Below the pieces are notes generated by a model, which was given only the letters and a program-made list of their open reading frames with translations, did not search any database and was not told where the DNA came from. Positions 1 to 8,668 of a stretch of 64,000 nt of DNA are shown here, piece by piece; positions within the stretch are counted from its first letter, which is position 1, and each line of letters starts with the position of its first letter. Location of the stretch: assembly GCA_002733865.1 (NCBI GenBank), contig NVXM01000033.1, positions 18,860 through 82,859 on the forward strand, written 5' to 3'. A program made the position numbers and the translations under genes. Source of the stretch: Sphingopyxis sp. Its GTDB lineage: Bacteria > Pseudomonadota > Alphaproteobacteria > Sphingomonadales > Sphingomonadaceae.

Positions 1-878
1 AGCGCTGCAAACAGCGCGAACAGGTACAGAATCGAAAATTTGAACAGGCGTTTTTCCGCCGCCATATCCTTTGGCTCGTCGGTTTTGCTCCGGGCAACCT
101 GCCAGGACAAGACGCAGAATACACCGCTCAGCGCGATCGATGCAGCACCATAGACCGCACCCGCCAGACCAAGAATGTAGGGGGCAATCGCGACAGCAGC
201 CAGCACCAGACTATAGCCAAAGATCTGATGACGCGTGGACTGGCGTCCAGCCACCACCGGCATCATCGGGACACCGGCCTTCGAATAGTCGCTGTTCACA
301 AACAGCGCCAACGCCCAGAAATGCGGCGGGGTCCAGAAGAAGATGATCGAAAACAGCAACAGCGGCATCAAGGTGACATCGCCGGTGACGGCGGCCCAGC
401 CGATCGCTGGCGGGAACGCGCCAGCGGCACCACCAATGACGATATTCTGCGGTGTGCTGCGCTTCAGCCAGATCGTGTAGATCACGGCATAGAAGAAGAT
501 GGCAAAGGCCAGAAAAGCGGCGCTGAACCAGTTCACGGCCAAACCCATCAACAGCACTGAGAAAGCCGACAGACCGATACCGAAATGGAGCGCGGTTTCG
601 CGGTCCATCCGGCCAGCCGGCAGCGGCCGCTGGCTGGTCCGCTTCATGACCGCATCGATATCCGATTCATACCATTGGTTAAGCGCCGCCGAAGCGCCAG
701 CCCCCAGGCTGATCGCAAGGATCGCCGTGAAGCCGATTACCGGATGAATCGATCCTGGTGCCGCCAACAAACCGCAAAGCGCGGTAAAGATGACCAGCGA
801 CATCACGCGCGGCTTGGTCAGCGCGAAGAGATCCTTCGCACTGGCCAGCCCCTGTATCGTCTGCACCGCTGTGGTCAT
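1..878 (-). CDS. ctaB: Protoheme IX farnesyltransferase, 3' end outside window
   Basis: This integral membrane UbiA-family prenyltransferase converts protoheme to heme O, the first step to heme A for cytochrome aa3 oxidase. About 292 residues are visible from the ATG at 878, and the family is near 300 residues, so only the extreme C-terminus is lost at base 1. Both prenyltransferase motifs are present: NQWYESDID (about residue 67) and DYSKAGVPMMPVV (about residue 198), with many hydrophobic segments. The start follows the coxA stop by 33 bases, so it is probably co-transcribed with the oxidase genes it serves. The frame is open to the window edge. Confidence 0.96.
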   Translation of the reverse strand, partial: MTTAVQTIQGLASAKDLFALTKPRVMSLVIFTALCGLLAAPGSIHPVIGFTAILAISLGAGASAALNQWYESDIDAVMKRTSQRPLPAGRMDRETALHFGIGLSAFSVLLMGLAVNWFSAAFLAFAIFFYAVIYTIWLKRSTPQNIVIGGAAGAFPPAIGWAAVTGDVTLMPLLLFSIIFFWTPPHFWALALFVNSDYSKAGVPMMPVVAGRQSTRHQIFGYSLVLAAVAIAPYILGLAGAVYGAASIALSGVFCVLSWQVARSKTDEPKDMAAEKRLFKFSILYLFALFAA

Positions 879-911
879 ATGTCTTTCCAAGCCTTCGTCT
901 GGTTGCTCAGA

Positions 912-2591
912 TCACTTGATCTGAGGCAGCGTTTCGAACTGGTGGAACGGTGGCGGGCTGGACAAGGTCCATTCCAGCGTCGTTGCGCCTTCGCCCCAGT
1001 AATTGCCTTCCGCCTTGCGACCGGCCAGCAAAGACCAACCGATGTTGACGAAGAAGATCAATACGCCGACCAGCATCACGGCATAGCCGATCGAGCTGAT
1101 CTGGTTCCAGTAAGCAAACTGCTCCGGATAGTCGGCATAGCGACGCGGCATGCCTTGCTGTCCGAGGAAATGCTGCGGGAAGAACAGGATGTTCACGCCG
1201 ATGAAGAAGATCCAGAAATGGAGCTGCCCCAGCAGTTCGTTGTACATCCGGCCCGACATTTTCGGGAACCAGTAGTAGAAACCGGCGAAGATCGAGAAGA
1301 CCGCCCCCAGCGACAGCACATAGTGGAAGTGAGCAACCACATAATATGTGTCGTGCAGGTTATCGTCGATACCGCCATTGGCCAGCACAACACCCGTCAC
1401 ACCACCAACGGTGAACATGAAGATGAAGCCCAGCGCCCACATCATCGGGGTTTTGAAGGTCATCGAACCGCCCCACATGGTCGCGATCCACGAGAAAATC
1501 TTGATGCCTGTCGGCACCGCGATCACCATCGTCGCTGCGGTGAAATACATTTTCACGTTAACCGACATGCCGGTGGTGAACATATGGTGCGCCCAGACGA
1601 CGAACCCGACCACACCGATAGCAACCATCGCATAGGCCATGCCGAGGTAACCGAACACCGGCTTGCGGCTGAACGTCGCGACGATATGGCTGATCATGCC
1701 GAAACCGGGCAAAATCATGATGTAAACTTCGGGGTGGCCAAAGAACCAGAACAGATGCTGGTAAAGCACCGGATCACCACCGCCGGCGGCATCATAGAAG
1801 GTTGTACCGAAATTACGATCGGTCAGCAGCATGGTAATCGCAGCAGCCAGCACCGGAAGCGAGAGCAGCAGCAAGAAGGCGGTAACCAGAACCGACCAGA
1901 CAAACAGCGGCATTTTGTGCAGGGTCATGCCCGGCGCGCGCATATTGAAAATGGTGGTGATGAAGTTGATCGCACCGAGAATGGAAGATGCGCCCGCAAG
2001 GTGAAGCGACAGGATCGCCATGTCCACCGCAGGACCAGCCGATCCGCTGGTCGAGAGCGGCGCATAGACGGTCCAGCCAGTGCCGGCACCAAGGCCGGTA
2101 CCGCCCGGCACAAAGGTCGAGCCGAACAACAGCAGGAAGGCGGGAACCAGCAGCCAGAAGCTGACATTGTTCATCCGCGGGAAGGCCATGTCCGGTGCGC
2201 CGATCATCAGCGGCACGAACCAGTTGCCGAAACCGCCGATCATCGCCGGCATAACCATGAAGAAGACCATGATCAGGCCGTGCGCGGTAATCAGCACGTT
2301 CCAAAGGTGATAGGCCTCGTCCATCGAGGCTTCGCCACCACCGACCAGACCGTTGTGGGCGGTTGCCCACATCTGCAGATACTGGATGCCGGGCTCGGCC
2401 AGTTCCAGCCGCATCAGGCCGGAAATACCGCCGCCGATGATGCCCGCGACAATCGCGAAAATCAGATAGAGGGTACCAATGTCCTTATGGTTGGTCGACA
2501 TGAACCAGCGCTGGAAAAAAGCTGGCTTATGGTCCGCATCATGCGCGTGATCATCGATATGGCCATCTGCTGTGATAGTTGTCATTGTCAC
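912..2591 (-). CDS. ctaD: Cytochrome c oxidase subunit I
   Basis: This is the catalytic subunit of an aa3-type heme-copper oxidase in the inner membrane, reducing oxygen and pumping protons. The 559 residues are full length. Visible ligands are H104 (ITAHG) and H423 for heme a, H421 (AHFHY) for heme a3, and CuB ligands H285 of GHPEVY (with the Tyr290 cross-link partner) plus H335/H336. The N-terminus is histidine- and aspartate-rich before the first membrane segment, as in alphaproteobacterial CtaD. It lies 8 bases downstream of coxB and upstream of ctaB, a standard order. The symbol coxA is equally used. Confidence 0.98.
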   Translation of the reverse strand: MTMTTITADGHIDDHAHDADHKPAFFQRWFMSTNHKDIGTLYLIFAIVAGIIGGGISGLMRLELAEPGIQYLQMWATAHNGLVGGGEASMDEAYHLWNVLITAHGLIMVFFMVMPAMIGGFGNWFVPLMIGAPDMAFPRMNNVSFWLLVPAFLLLFGSTFVPGGTGLGAGTGWTVYAPLSTSGSAGPAVDMAILSLHLAGASSILGAINFITTIFNMRAPGMTLHKMPLFVWSVLVTAFLLLLSLPVLAAAITMLLTDRNFGTTFYDAAGGGDPVLYQHLFWFFGHPEVYIMILPGFGMISHIVATFSRKPVFGYLGMAYAMVAIGVVGFVVWAHHMFTTGMSVNVKMYFTAATMVIAVPTGIKIFSWIATMWGGSMTFKTPMMWALGFIFMFTVGGVTGVVLANGGIDDNLHDTYYVVAHFHYVLSLGAVFSIFAGFYYWFPKMSGRMYNELLGQLHFWIFFIGVNILFFPQHFLGQQGMPRRYADYPEQFAYWNQISSIGYAVMLVGVLIFFVNIGWSLLAGRKAEGNYWGEGATTLEWTLSSPPPFHQFETLPQIK

Positions 2592-2599
2592 TTATACCC

Positions 2600-3676
2600 T
2601 TATTGCGTAACTGGCGCGGAAGCAGCTGATGTGGCCGTTCCAGTGGAATCCGATGCCGGTACCATTTCCGGCGCCACGACGGTCGAGGTTTCTTCCTCGG
2701 CGCCGCGGCCTTCGGCGCTGACTTCATTCATCGCCGCTTCGCCCTTCACGGTGCCGCCGTTGGCGCGCACCCAGTTGTCGAACTTTTCTTGCGAAAGAAC
2801 TTCTACCGTGATCGGCATGAAGCTGTGGCGCGCACCGCAAAGCTCGGAGCACTGGCCATAATATACGCCTTCACGGTCGATCTGAAGAACCTTTTCATTG
2901 ATCCGGCCCGGTACGGCATCAAGCTTGAACCACGCCGAGGGAATCGCAAAGCTGTGGATAACGTCCGCTGCCGTGATCAGCAGCTTGACCGGCTTGCCCA
3001 CTGGAATAACCATGCGGTTGTCGGCAGCCAGCTGATATGGCTCGCCGCGCGCGGCTGCCTCTTCTTCGGACAGCATGTTGGAAATGATTTCGAAATCACC
3101 GTTGTCGGGATAGCTATAGCCCCAATACCATTGATAGCCGGTCACCTTCACGGTGAGCGCATCTTCCGGAGCAGGCTCAAACTGACGGGCCAGCAGGCTG
3201 ATCGAAGGCACTGCGATAACCACCAGAATCAGGACGGGAATAACGGTCCAGATGATTTCGATAAATGTATTATGGGTTGTTTTTGATGGCTCAGGATTGG
3301 CGCCGCGACGAAAACGGACAACGACCCAGAATAGCAGAGCCAGAACAACCAGACTCACACCGAACATCATCGGAATGAGGATCGCGCTGTTGATCCAGTG
3401 GGCGGTTTCACCGGTCGGACTGAACTGCTCTTGAAAATCAACCCCTCCATTGACAGGCATTCCGACGCCTGGTGTCGGTTTCATCGGGGTATATAGAGCC
3501 GGGTCCAGTCCAGAAGCGGTGGCTTCTGCTGCGGCTGGCGCTTCCGTCGTTTCAGTCGCGCTGGCGGCTGCTGGATCAACAACCGGTGCTTCAGGCAACG
3601 CTTCCTGCGCCGACAATGCCGTAGGCGTGAGAATCAAGCCGATGGCCAGAATCCAAGCTTTTACAAAATGAGTCAT
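2600..3676 (-). CDS. ctaC: Cytochrome c oxidase subunit II
   Basis: This subunit carries the binuclear CuA centre that accepts electrons from cytochrome c on the periplasmic face. A signal peptide (about residues 1-23, ending ALSAQ) is followed by an Ala/Pro/Glu-rich linker, two membrane segments (about 95-120 and 138-162) and the cupredoxin domain. The CuA ligands are H241, C276, E278, C280, H284 and M287 in GQCSELCGARHSFM. The C-terminal tail after residue 300 is extended and low in complexity. It is the first gene of the coxB-coxA-ctaB run; the promoter should lie in 3677-3900. Confidence 0.97.
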   Translation of the reverse strand: MTHFVKAWILAIGLILTPTALSAQEALPEAPVVDPAAASATETTEAPAAAEATASGLDPALYTPMKPTPGVGMPVNGGVDFQEQFSPTGETAHWINSAILIPMMFGVSLVVLALLFWVVVRFRRGANPEPSKTTHNTFIEIIWTVIPVLILVVIAVPSISLLARQFEPAPEDALTVKVTGYQWYWGYSYPDNGDFEIISNMLSEEEAAARGEPYQLAADNRMVIPVGKPVKLLITAADVIHSFAIPSAWFKLDAVPGRINEKVLQIDREGVYYGQCSELCGARHSFMPITVEVLSQEKFDNWVRANGGTVKGEAAMNEVSAEGRGAEEETSTVVAPEMVPASDSTGTATSAASAPVTQ

Positions 3677-3915
3677 ATATCGCTCAACCCTATCTTACCC
3701 CAAGTTTCGGTAGTTTTCCGGCATTGGCTCACCATGGAAAGTCAGCAAGCCCGGCCTGGATATCGTCCGATTGGGGCGGCTTATAGGCATGGTTGCCGTA
3801 ACCCTCAAGCTACGGAATGGATATTTTTTCAGTTTTTTGACTTTAATTTCTCTGGCAATGCAGCCGCAATATGCCCATTTGGGCAGAAGCAAGCAAAACA
3901 GAGCGGGATGTAAGA

Positions 3916-4509
3916 GTGACCGAAGACGAGATTTTAGCCGAATTCCGAAACAGTGACGCCTTGCTTGAGGGCCATTTCATTCTCTCTTCCGGACGCCACG
4001 GCGCGCAATATCTGCAGTGCGCGCGATTGCTGATGGACCCGCGCCGGGCATCGCGCATGGCCGACGCCTTGGTTGCAAAAATTCCTCAAAATATCAGACG
4101 CTTGATCGATATTGTTGTCTCTCCTGCGATGGGCGGCGTGATCATCGGCCATGAGATGGGACGGGCGCTGGGCCTCAACGCATTGTTCCTCGAACGCCCC
4201 GAAGGCACGTTTGAATTGCGCCGCGGATTCAGACTGGAGCCAGGCCAGAAAGTGCTGATGATGGAAGACGTCGTCACTACGGGCCTCTCGTCACGCGAAG
4301 CCATTCAGGCCATCCAGAACGCGGGCGGTGAAGTGATTGCCGCAGGAGCATTAATCGACCGGTCAAACGGTTCAGCCCAGTTTGATGTGCCCTTTTTCCC
4401 GCTACTGACGCTGGATATTCCCTCCTATACCGCCGATGCGCTACCGCCCGAACTGGCCGCGATTCCCGCCATCAAACCCGGTAGCCGCGCCGAGACCCCG
4501 GCCACGTGA
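3916..4509 (+). CDS. pyrE: Orotate phosphoribosyltransferase
   Basis: The enzyme joins orotate to PRPP to give orotidine 5'-phosphate in pyrimidine synthesis. The PRPP-binding signature is MMEDVVTTGLSS, and the N-terminal EGHFILSSGRHG and ARLLMDP segments match the alphaproteobacterial PyrE family. The frame is open further upstream, but I chose the GTG at 3916 because the protein then begins VTEDEILAEF, as in relatives, and has 197 residues, the usual length. A weak purine-rich site precedes it. The stop overlaps the pdxJ start by four bases (GTGA), so the two are translationally coupled. Confidence 0.93.
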   Translation: MTEDEILAEFRNSDALLEGHFILSSGRHGAQYLQCARLLMDPRRASRMADALVAKIPQNIRRLIDIVVSPAMGGVIIGHEMGRALGLNALFLERPEGTFELRRGFRLEPGQKVLMMEDVVTTGLSSREAIQAIQNAGGEVIAAGALIDRSNGSAQFDVPFFPLLTLDIPSYTADALPPELAAIPAIKPGSRAETPAT

Positions 4510-5240
4510 GTATTTCATCCCCGCTAAGACTCGGCGTCAACATCGACCATGTTGCCACTATCCGTAATGCACGCGGCGGTGACCATCCCGAACCCGTCCG
4601 CGCAGCCCTGGTCGCGGCGGACGCAGGTGCGGATGGAATCACCGCTCATCTGCGCGAAGATCGCCGTCATATCCGCGACGACGACCTCACCGTGCTGATG
4701 GACACGCTGACGATCCCGCTCAATCTGGAAATGGCGGCGACCGACGAGATGCTGGCCATCGCCTTGCGCCACAAGCCGCACGCGGCCTGCATCGTGCCGG
4801 AAAATCGCGAGGAACGGACCACCGAAGGCGGACTGGATGCCGCTGGCCAGCACAACAGGCTCGCCGATTTCGTCGGACAGCTGAAAGAAGCCAATATTCG
4901 GGTCAGCTTGTTCATCGAACCCGATGCGCGTCAGATCGATGCGGCGATCCGTCTTGGCGCGCCCGTCGTCGAATTTCATACCGGTCGCTATGCGGAACTT
5001 TCCGGATCCGAACGCGAAACCGAATTGCGCCGGATTTCCGATGCCGCAGCGCTGGCCGCCAAAAACGGCATCGAACCTCACGCCGGCCACGGCCTGACCT
5101 TCGACAATGTCATCCCGATCGCCGCCATTCCGCAGCTAAAAGAACTGAACATCGGCCATTTCCTGATCGGCGAGGCGATTTTCAGCGGGCTTGACGGCAG
5201 CATCAAACAGATGCGCGCACTGATGGACGACGCGCGGTGA
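4506..5240 (+). CDS. pdxJ: Pyridoxine 5'-phosphate synthase
   Basis: PdxJ condenses 1-deoxy-D-xylulose 5-phosphate with 3-amino-2-oxopropyl phosphate to form pyridoxine 5'-phosphate, the last step of de novo vitamin B6 synthesis. The 244 residues cover the whole TIM barrel, with the family segments LGVNIDHVATIRNARGG, ITAHLREDRRHI, EPHAGHGLTFDNV and IGHFLIGEAIF. The GTG start sits inside the pyrE stop. It belongs to the pyrE-pdxJ-acpS-lepB run found in many sphingomonads. Confidence 0.96.
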   Translation: MSISSPLRLGVNIDHVATIRNARGGDHPEPVRAALVAADAGADGITAHLREDRRHIRDDDLTVLMDTLTIPLNLEMAATDEMLAIALRHKPHAACIVPENREERTTEGGLDAAGQHNRLADFVGQLKEANIRVSLFIEPDARQIDAAIRLGAPVVEFHTGRYAELSGSERETELRRISDAAALAAKNGIEPHAGHGLTFDNVIPIAAIPQLKELNIGHFLIGEAIFSGLDGSIKQMRALMDDAR

Positions 5241-5253
5241 GGATATCGGCGCA

Positions 5254-5290
5254 TTTTTCCTCCCTGCAGCGTAGCGACGGGGAGGAAAAA
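5254..5290 (+). promoter_or_regulatory. Hairpin enclosing the acpS ribosome binding site
   Basis: A perfect 11-bp inverted repeat (TTTTTCCTCCC at 5254-5264, GGGAGGAAAAA at 5280-5290) with a 15-base loop fills the gap between pdxJ and acpS. The 3' arm contains GGGAGG, the only good Shine-Dalgarno sequence for the acpS ATG at 5293, so the folded form would hide it. The sequence resembles the short palindromic repeats of sphingomonads, so the site may have been brought in by a repeat. Confidence 0.6.
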
Positions 5291-5292
5291 AT

Positions 5293-5694
5293 ATGATCAT
5301 CGGCCTCGGCTCCGACCTCTGCAATATCGAGCGCATACAGAACTCCCTCGACCGTTTTGGTGAGCGCTTTGAAAATCGTGTCTTCACCGAACTCGAACGC
5401 GCCAAGGCGGCGCGGCGGCCATTTACCAAGGCCGGCACCTATGCCAAACGCTTTGCTGCCAAGGAAGCTTATTCCAAAGCGGTCGGCACCGGTTTCCGCG
5501 CCGGCGTCTTCATGAAGGATATCGGCGTCATCAACGCGAAGAGCGGCGCACCGACTTTGGCCCTGACGGGAGGCGCGAAAAAACGCCTCGACGCGCTGAC
5601 TCCGGCAGGATATGAGGCCATTGTTCATCTCACACTCACCGACGATCATCCATGGGCACAGGCGTTCGTGATCATTGAAGCCCACCCGCTTTAG
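5293..5694 (+). CDS. acpS: Holo-[acyl-carrier-protein] synthase
   Basis: AcpS transfers 4'-phosphopantetheine from coenzyme A to a serine of acyl carrier protein, activating it for fatty acid synthesis. The 133-residue protein has the two magnesium-site motifs: GLGSDLCNIERI at the N-terminus and KRFAAKEAYSKAVGTG at about residues 51-66. Length is normal for a group I enzyme. The ATG at 5293 lies three bases after a GGAGGAAAAA sequence that is part of a hairpin. lepB begins 13 bases after the stop. Confidence 0.95.
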   Translation: MIIGLGSDLCNIERIQNSLDRFGERFENRVFTELERAKAARRPFTKAGTYAKRFAAKEAYSKAVGTGFRAGVFMKDIGVINAKSGAPTLALTGGAKKRLDALTPAGYEAIVHLTLTDDHPWAQAFVIIEAHPL

Positions 5695-5707
5695 GATCAC
5701 ACGTCGC

Positions 5708-6601
5708 ATGGACCAGGAAACCAAAGACAAGAATATGGCACTAGACAATACCGCCGACAGCAATGCCACCGACGGCCGGGATGATGAAAAAACCGACTGG
5801 TTCGGCGAGGTCAAGAGCATTGCCCTGCTGTTGCTGGCGGTACTGGCGTTCCACAGTCTTGTCGCCAAGCCCTTCTATATTCCTTCAGTCTCGATGATGC
5901 CCGGTCTGCTCGTCGGCGACCGGTTGATCGTCAGCAAATATGCCTATGGCTGGTCCTGGGTATCACCCACCTTCCATATCGTGCCGCGGGTTTCGGGCCG
6001 CCTGTTCGGCAAAATGCCGGAGCGCGGCGATGTCGTGATCCTGACCCCTCGAGATCAGAGCAGCGACTATATCAAGCGGGTGATCGGCCTGCCCGGCGAC
6101 ACGATAGAACTGCGCGGCGGCCAGGTATTTCTCAACGGCATCGGCGTCAGACAGGACGTGCAGCCCGACCTGCAGGTGCCGATCGACGCCAACAATCCAT
6201 GCAGCCCGAACGAATTTCCCGGCGCGCGCGGCGTCGATGCGGCCGGCAATCCGGTATGCAACCTGCCGATCGTGCGGGAGACCCTGCCCAATGGCGTGAG
6301 CTACAATATTATCGATCTCGGCCCGCAATATACCGATGACGTGGCGCCGGTCAAAATCCCGGAAGATGAAGTCTATGTGCTGGGCGACAACCGCGACCTC
6401 AGCGCCGACAGCCGGGTCGCCAGTCCGCTCGGTCTCGGCGGCCCGATTCCTTGGGAGAATATCGGCGGTCGCGCGGAATTCATCACCTTCTCGCTGGATG
6501 GCAGCACGACGCTCAATCCATTGACCTGGTGGGGCGCCTTCCGCAGCGGACGGGCCGGCACCAGCCTGCGGCCCGACAAAGCGGTCACCGCCAGCAAATA
6601 A
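5708..6601 (+). CDS. lepB: Signal peptidase I
   Basis: This membrane serine protease removes signal peptides from exported proteins. One membrane segment (about residues 36-52) precedes the catalytic serine S62 in SVSMMPG; the general base is K123 in DYIKRVIGLPGD, and the conserved GDNRDLSADSR box is near the C-terminus. From the ATG at 5708 the protein has 297 residues; a start at 5735 is also possible and the frame is open slightly further upstream. It ends the pyrE-pdxJ-acpS-lepB group. The rnc and era genes that often follow lepB in Alphaproteobacteria are not here. Confidence 0.93.
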   Translation: MDQETKDKNMALDNTADSNATDGRDDEKTDWFGEVKSIALLLLAVLAFHSLVAKPFYIPSVSMMPGLLVGDRLIVSKYAYGWSWVSPTFHIVPRVSGRLFGKMPERGDVVILTPRDQSSDYIKRVIGLPGDTIELRGGQVFLNGIGVRQDVQPDLQVPIDANNPCSPNEFPGARGVDAAGNPVCNLPIVRETLPNGVSYNIIDLGPQYTDDVAPVKIPEDEVYVLGDNRDLSADSRVASPLGLGGPIPWENIGGRAEFITFSLDGSTTLNPLTWWGAFRSGRAGTSLRPDKAVTASK

Positions 6602-6623
6602 ACGTCAAACGATGTGACGTTTA
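6599..6623. terminator. Bidirectional hairpin containing both stop codons
   Basis: A perfect 9-bp stem (TAAACGTCA and TGACGTTTA, 7-base loop) lies between convergent lepB and argC. The left arm starts with the lepB TAA stop and the right arm ends with the argC TAA stop read on the minus strand. There is no long T run, so termination strength is uncertain. Confidence 0.55.
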
Positions 6624-7550
6624 GAGCTGCAGTCCTGCAGTTTCGTCCAGACCTGCCATGATGTTGAGATTCTGCACGGCCGCGCCGGAGGCCCCCTTGC
6701 CGAGATTATCCAGCCGCGCAATCAGCCGGGCGTGATAACCGCCGGCATTGCCGCAAACAAACAGCTCCAGCCGGTCAGTCGGCCCGTCATTTTCGCTGAT
6801 CAGCAGCTCCGAAAGCCCGCTGCCGCTCTGCACCGACACGATCTTCGAACCGGCATAAAAGGAACTGAGCGCTTCCAGCAACTGGTCCGCAGTGACCGAT
6901 CCGATTGCTCCGAGATGCAGCGGGATATCTACCAGCATCCCCCGAAAGGCCCGGATCACCGACGGCGCAAAAATGACATCGTGGGTTAAGCCGCCATGGA
7001 CCTTCATTTCCGGCATATGCTTGTGATCCAGATTCAGGCCATAGCCGCGAAAACCCAGATCGGGCTCCGCTTCAAAACGCTCGATCAGCGCCTTGCCGCC
7101 CCCCGAATAGCCGGACACGGCGTTCATCACATAGGGCCAGTCTGCTGGCAGCAGGCCGTTGGCGATCAACGGCGCGATCAGCGCCAGAAAGCCGGTCGGA
7201 TAACAGCCCGGATTGGACACGAACCGCGCATTGGCAATACGCTCGCGCTGCCCTTCGCGAAATTCGGCAAAGCCATATGCCCAGCCCTCGGCGGTCCGGT
7301 GCGCGGTCGACGCATCGATCACCCGCGTCCGGTCATTGTCGATCAAGGCCACCGCTTCCCGCGCCGCATCGTCGGGCAGGCAGAGAATGACAAAGTCGCT
7401 GTCGTTGATCGCCTCGCGACGTGCGGCGAGATCCTTGCGCTGCGCTTCGGGCAGCGAAACCATGTTAAATTCGCTGCGGCCCGCCAACCGGTCGGCAATT
7501 TCCAGTCCTGTGGTGCCGACAGCACCGTCGATAAAGATTGTCTGCGTCAT
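6621..7550 (-). CDS. argC: N-acetyl-gamma-glutamyl-phosphate reductase (type 2)
   Basis: ArgC reduces N-acetylglutamyl-5-phosphate to the semialdehyde in arginine synthesis. The 309-residue length and sequence fit the short, type 2 branch of the family. The nucleotide-binding start is IFIDGAVGTTGLEIADRL and the active-site cysteine is in SNPGCYPTGFL. I chose the ATG at 7550 because it has a GAGG site six bases upstream and is seven bases after the stop of the upstream peptidase gene; the frame is open further upstream but the extra residues look unrelated. Probably one transcript with the NlpC/P60 gene. Confidence 0.93.
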   Translation of the reverse strand: MTQTIFIDGAVGTTGLEIADRLAGRSEFNMVSLPEAQRKDLAARREAINDSDFVILCLPDDAAREAVALIDNDRTRVIDASTAHRTAEGWAYGFAEFREGQRERIANARFVSNPGCYPTGFLALIAPLIANGLLPADWPYVMNAVSGYSGGGKALIERFEAEPDLGFRGYGLNLDHKHMPEMKVHGGLTHDVIFAPSVIRAFRGMLVDIPLHLGAIGSVTADQLLEALSSFYAGSKIVSVQSGSGLSELLISENDGPTDRLELFVCGNAGGYHARLIARLDNLGKGASGAAVQNLNIMAGLDETAGLQL

Positions 7551-7557
7551 AAGAGCC

Positions 7558-8484
7558 TCAGGACAGCCGTTTGCGCGCCAGTACCGGCTGTTCATTGTCG
7601 ATGGCAAAGCGAGCCACCACGTCCGTCAACGGTTCGATCACCACCTGCATTGCGTGGGACGTCGAATGGATGATCCGGTCCTTGTCGATCATCAGGCCGA
7701 CATGATCAGGGAAAAATACCAGATCACCGCGGCGCAAGTCTTCGTCTTCGCCGATCTCTTCGCCCAGCGCGGCCAGCTGCTGGTCGCTGTCGCGCGGTGC
7801 GGCAATGCCGGTCAGCATCAGGATCATCTGGATCAGACCCGAACAGTCCAGGCCATCGCCGCTGCGACCACCCCAGAGATAGGGGGCCCCGATCAGCTGT
7901 TCGGCCAGCGCCGCTGTCCCATTGCTGCCGTCGAAAACGACCTTGGTGCCAATTGGCTGCACGTGACGGACGTGGACAAAGCCCTTGCCACTCTGCAGAA
8001 AATTCCCGCATTCGCTCGGTTCACTGCACGCAATCCGCGCGCCCATCGGCAGCCGCTTCATCACGCCCGATTTGAAATCCGGTTCGATGAAGATCAACGC
8101 CGCACGCGCCGACACCAGATGAGTCGGCTCCGGAGTCTTTTTCTGATGCTGCAGCGCATGGACCGGAACATAGCCGACATAGCCGTCATGGCTGCTATAG
8201 CCCCAGGCCCAGTCACCGGCGATGTCCAGGACGTGAAAATCCTCGCCGTGCAGCAATTCGGAGATCGCTTCATGATCCTTGCCGCCCTGCTTGCGGATCA
8301 TCGCTTTCGGAGCCGAGCAGCGCATTGGCATCGGCGCGGCATAATGCGGCGCAAACATCTTGCCGGCGAGCGCGATATCAGCAAGATCGCCGCGATGCGC
8401 AGTGATCCGCGGATCGAAATCCTCTTCCGGACCGCTTAGCACGAACTTCGCGTGCGCGCCTGTATCTGCCGTTTCCATGTCCAT
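7558..8484 (-). CDS. NlpC/P60 (C40) peptidase with SH3-like domains
   Basis: This is probably a peptidoglycan endopeptidase cutting between D-Glu and the diamino acid. The N-terminal two thirds (about residues 25-180) read as bacterial SH3-like domains (HGEDFHVLDIAGDWAWGY). The C-terminal NlpC/P60 domain has the catalytic cysteine C214 in GLDCSGLIQ, histidine H261 in FPDHVGLM and a third polar residue near H273. No signal peptide is visible, unusual for a wall enzyme; substrate might be free murein peptides. Start at the ATG at 8484 or the in-frame ATG at 8478. Seven bases separate it from argC. Confidence 0.88.
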   Translation of the reverse strand: MDMETADTGAHAKFVLSGPEEDFDPRITAHRGDLADIALAGKMFAPHYAAPMPMRCSAPKAMIRKQGGKDHEAISELLHGEDFHVLDIAGDWAWGYSSHDGYVGYVPVHALQHQKKTPEPTHLVSARAALIFIEPDFKSGVMKRLPMGARIACSEPSECGNFLQSGKGFVHVRHVQPIGTKVVFDGSNGTAALAEQLIGAPYLWGGRSGDGLDCSGLIQMILMLTGIAAPRDSDQQLAALGEEIGEDEDLRRGDLVFFPDHVGLMIDKDRIIHSTSHAMQVVIEPLTDVVARFAIDNEQPVLARKRLS

Positions 8485-8550
8485 GCGTACATTAATCCCA
8501 ATAGCGATATGGATGTCGGCGTCTCTGCGGTTTGAGTACCAGGATAGAAA

Positions 8551-8567
8551 CCGTCGACAATCGACGG
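8551..8567 (-). terminator. Hairpin after the secreted unknown gene
   Basis: A perfect 7-bp stem (CCGTCGA, TCGACGG, 3-base loop) lies about 100 bases downstream of the gene ending at 8669 and upstream of the NlpC/P60 gene. Read on the minus strand it is followed by TTTC, so it may be a weak terminator. Confidence 0.35.
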
Positions 8568-8668
8568 CCTTTAGACGACCTGGGGCGGGTTAATCAAGCT
8601 GTGTCGCTCCGGCCCGCTTTCGCTACGCTGATCGCCGCTCCCGAAAGGATTCCTGATTGCGGGGATGC

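Noticed and set aside
585..2861. 758-codon open frame on the plus strand
   Set aside because: It lies antisense to the certain coxA and coxB genes, and its translation is His/Arg/Gln-rich without domains. It is a product of G+C-rich codon usage.
8498..8511. CCAATAGCGATATG, found again at 12213-12226
   Set aside because: A 14-base match in two intergenic regions, but the flanks differ and there is no symmetry; too little to call a repeat family.
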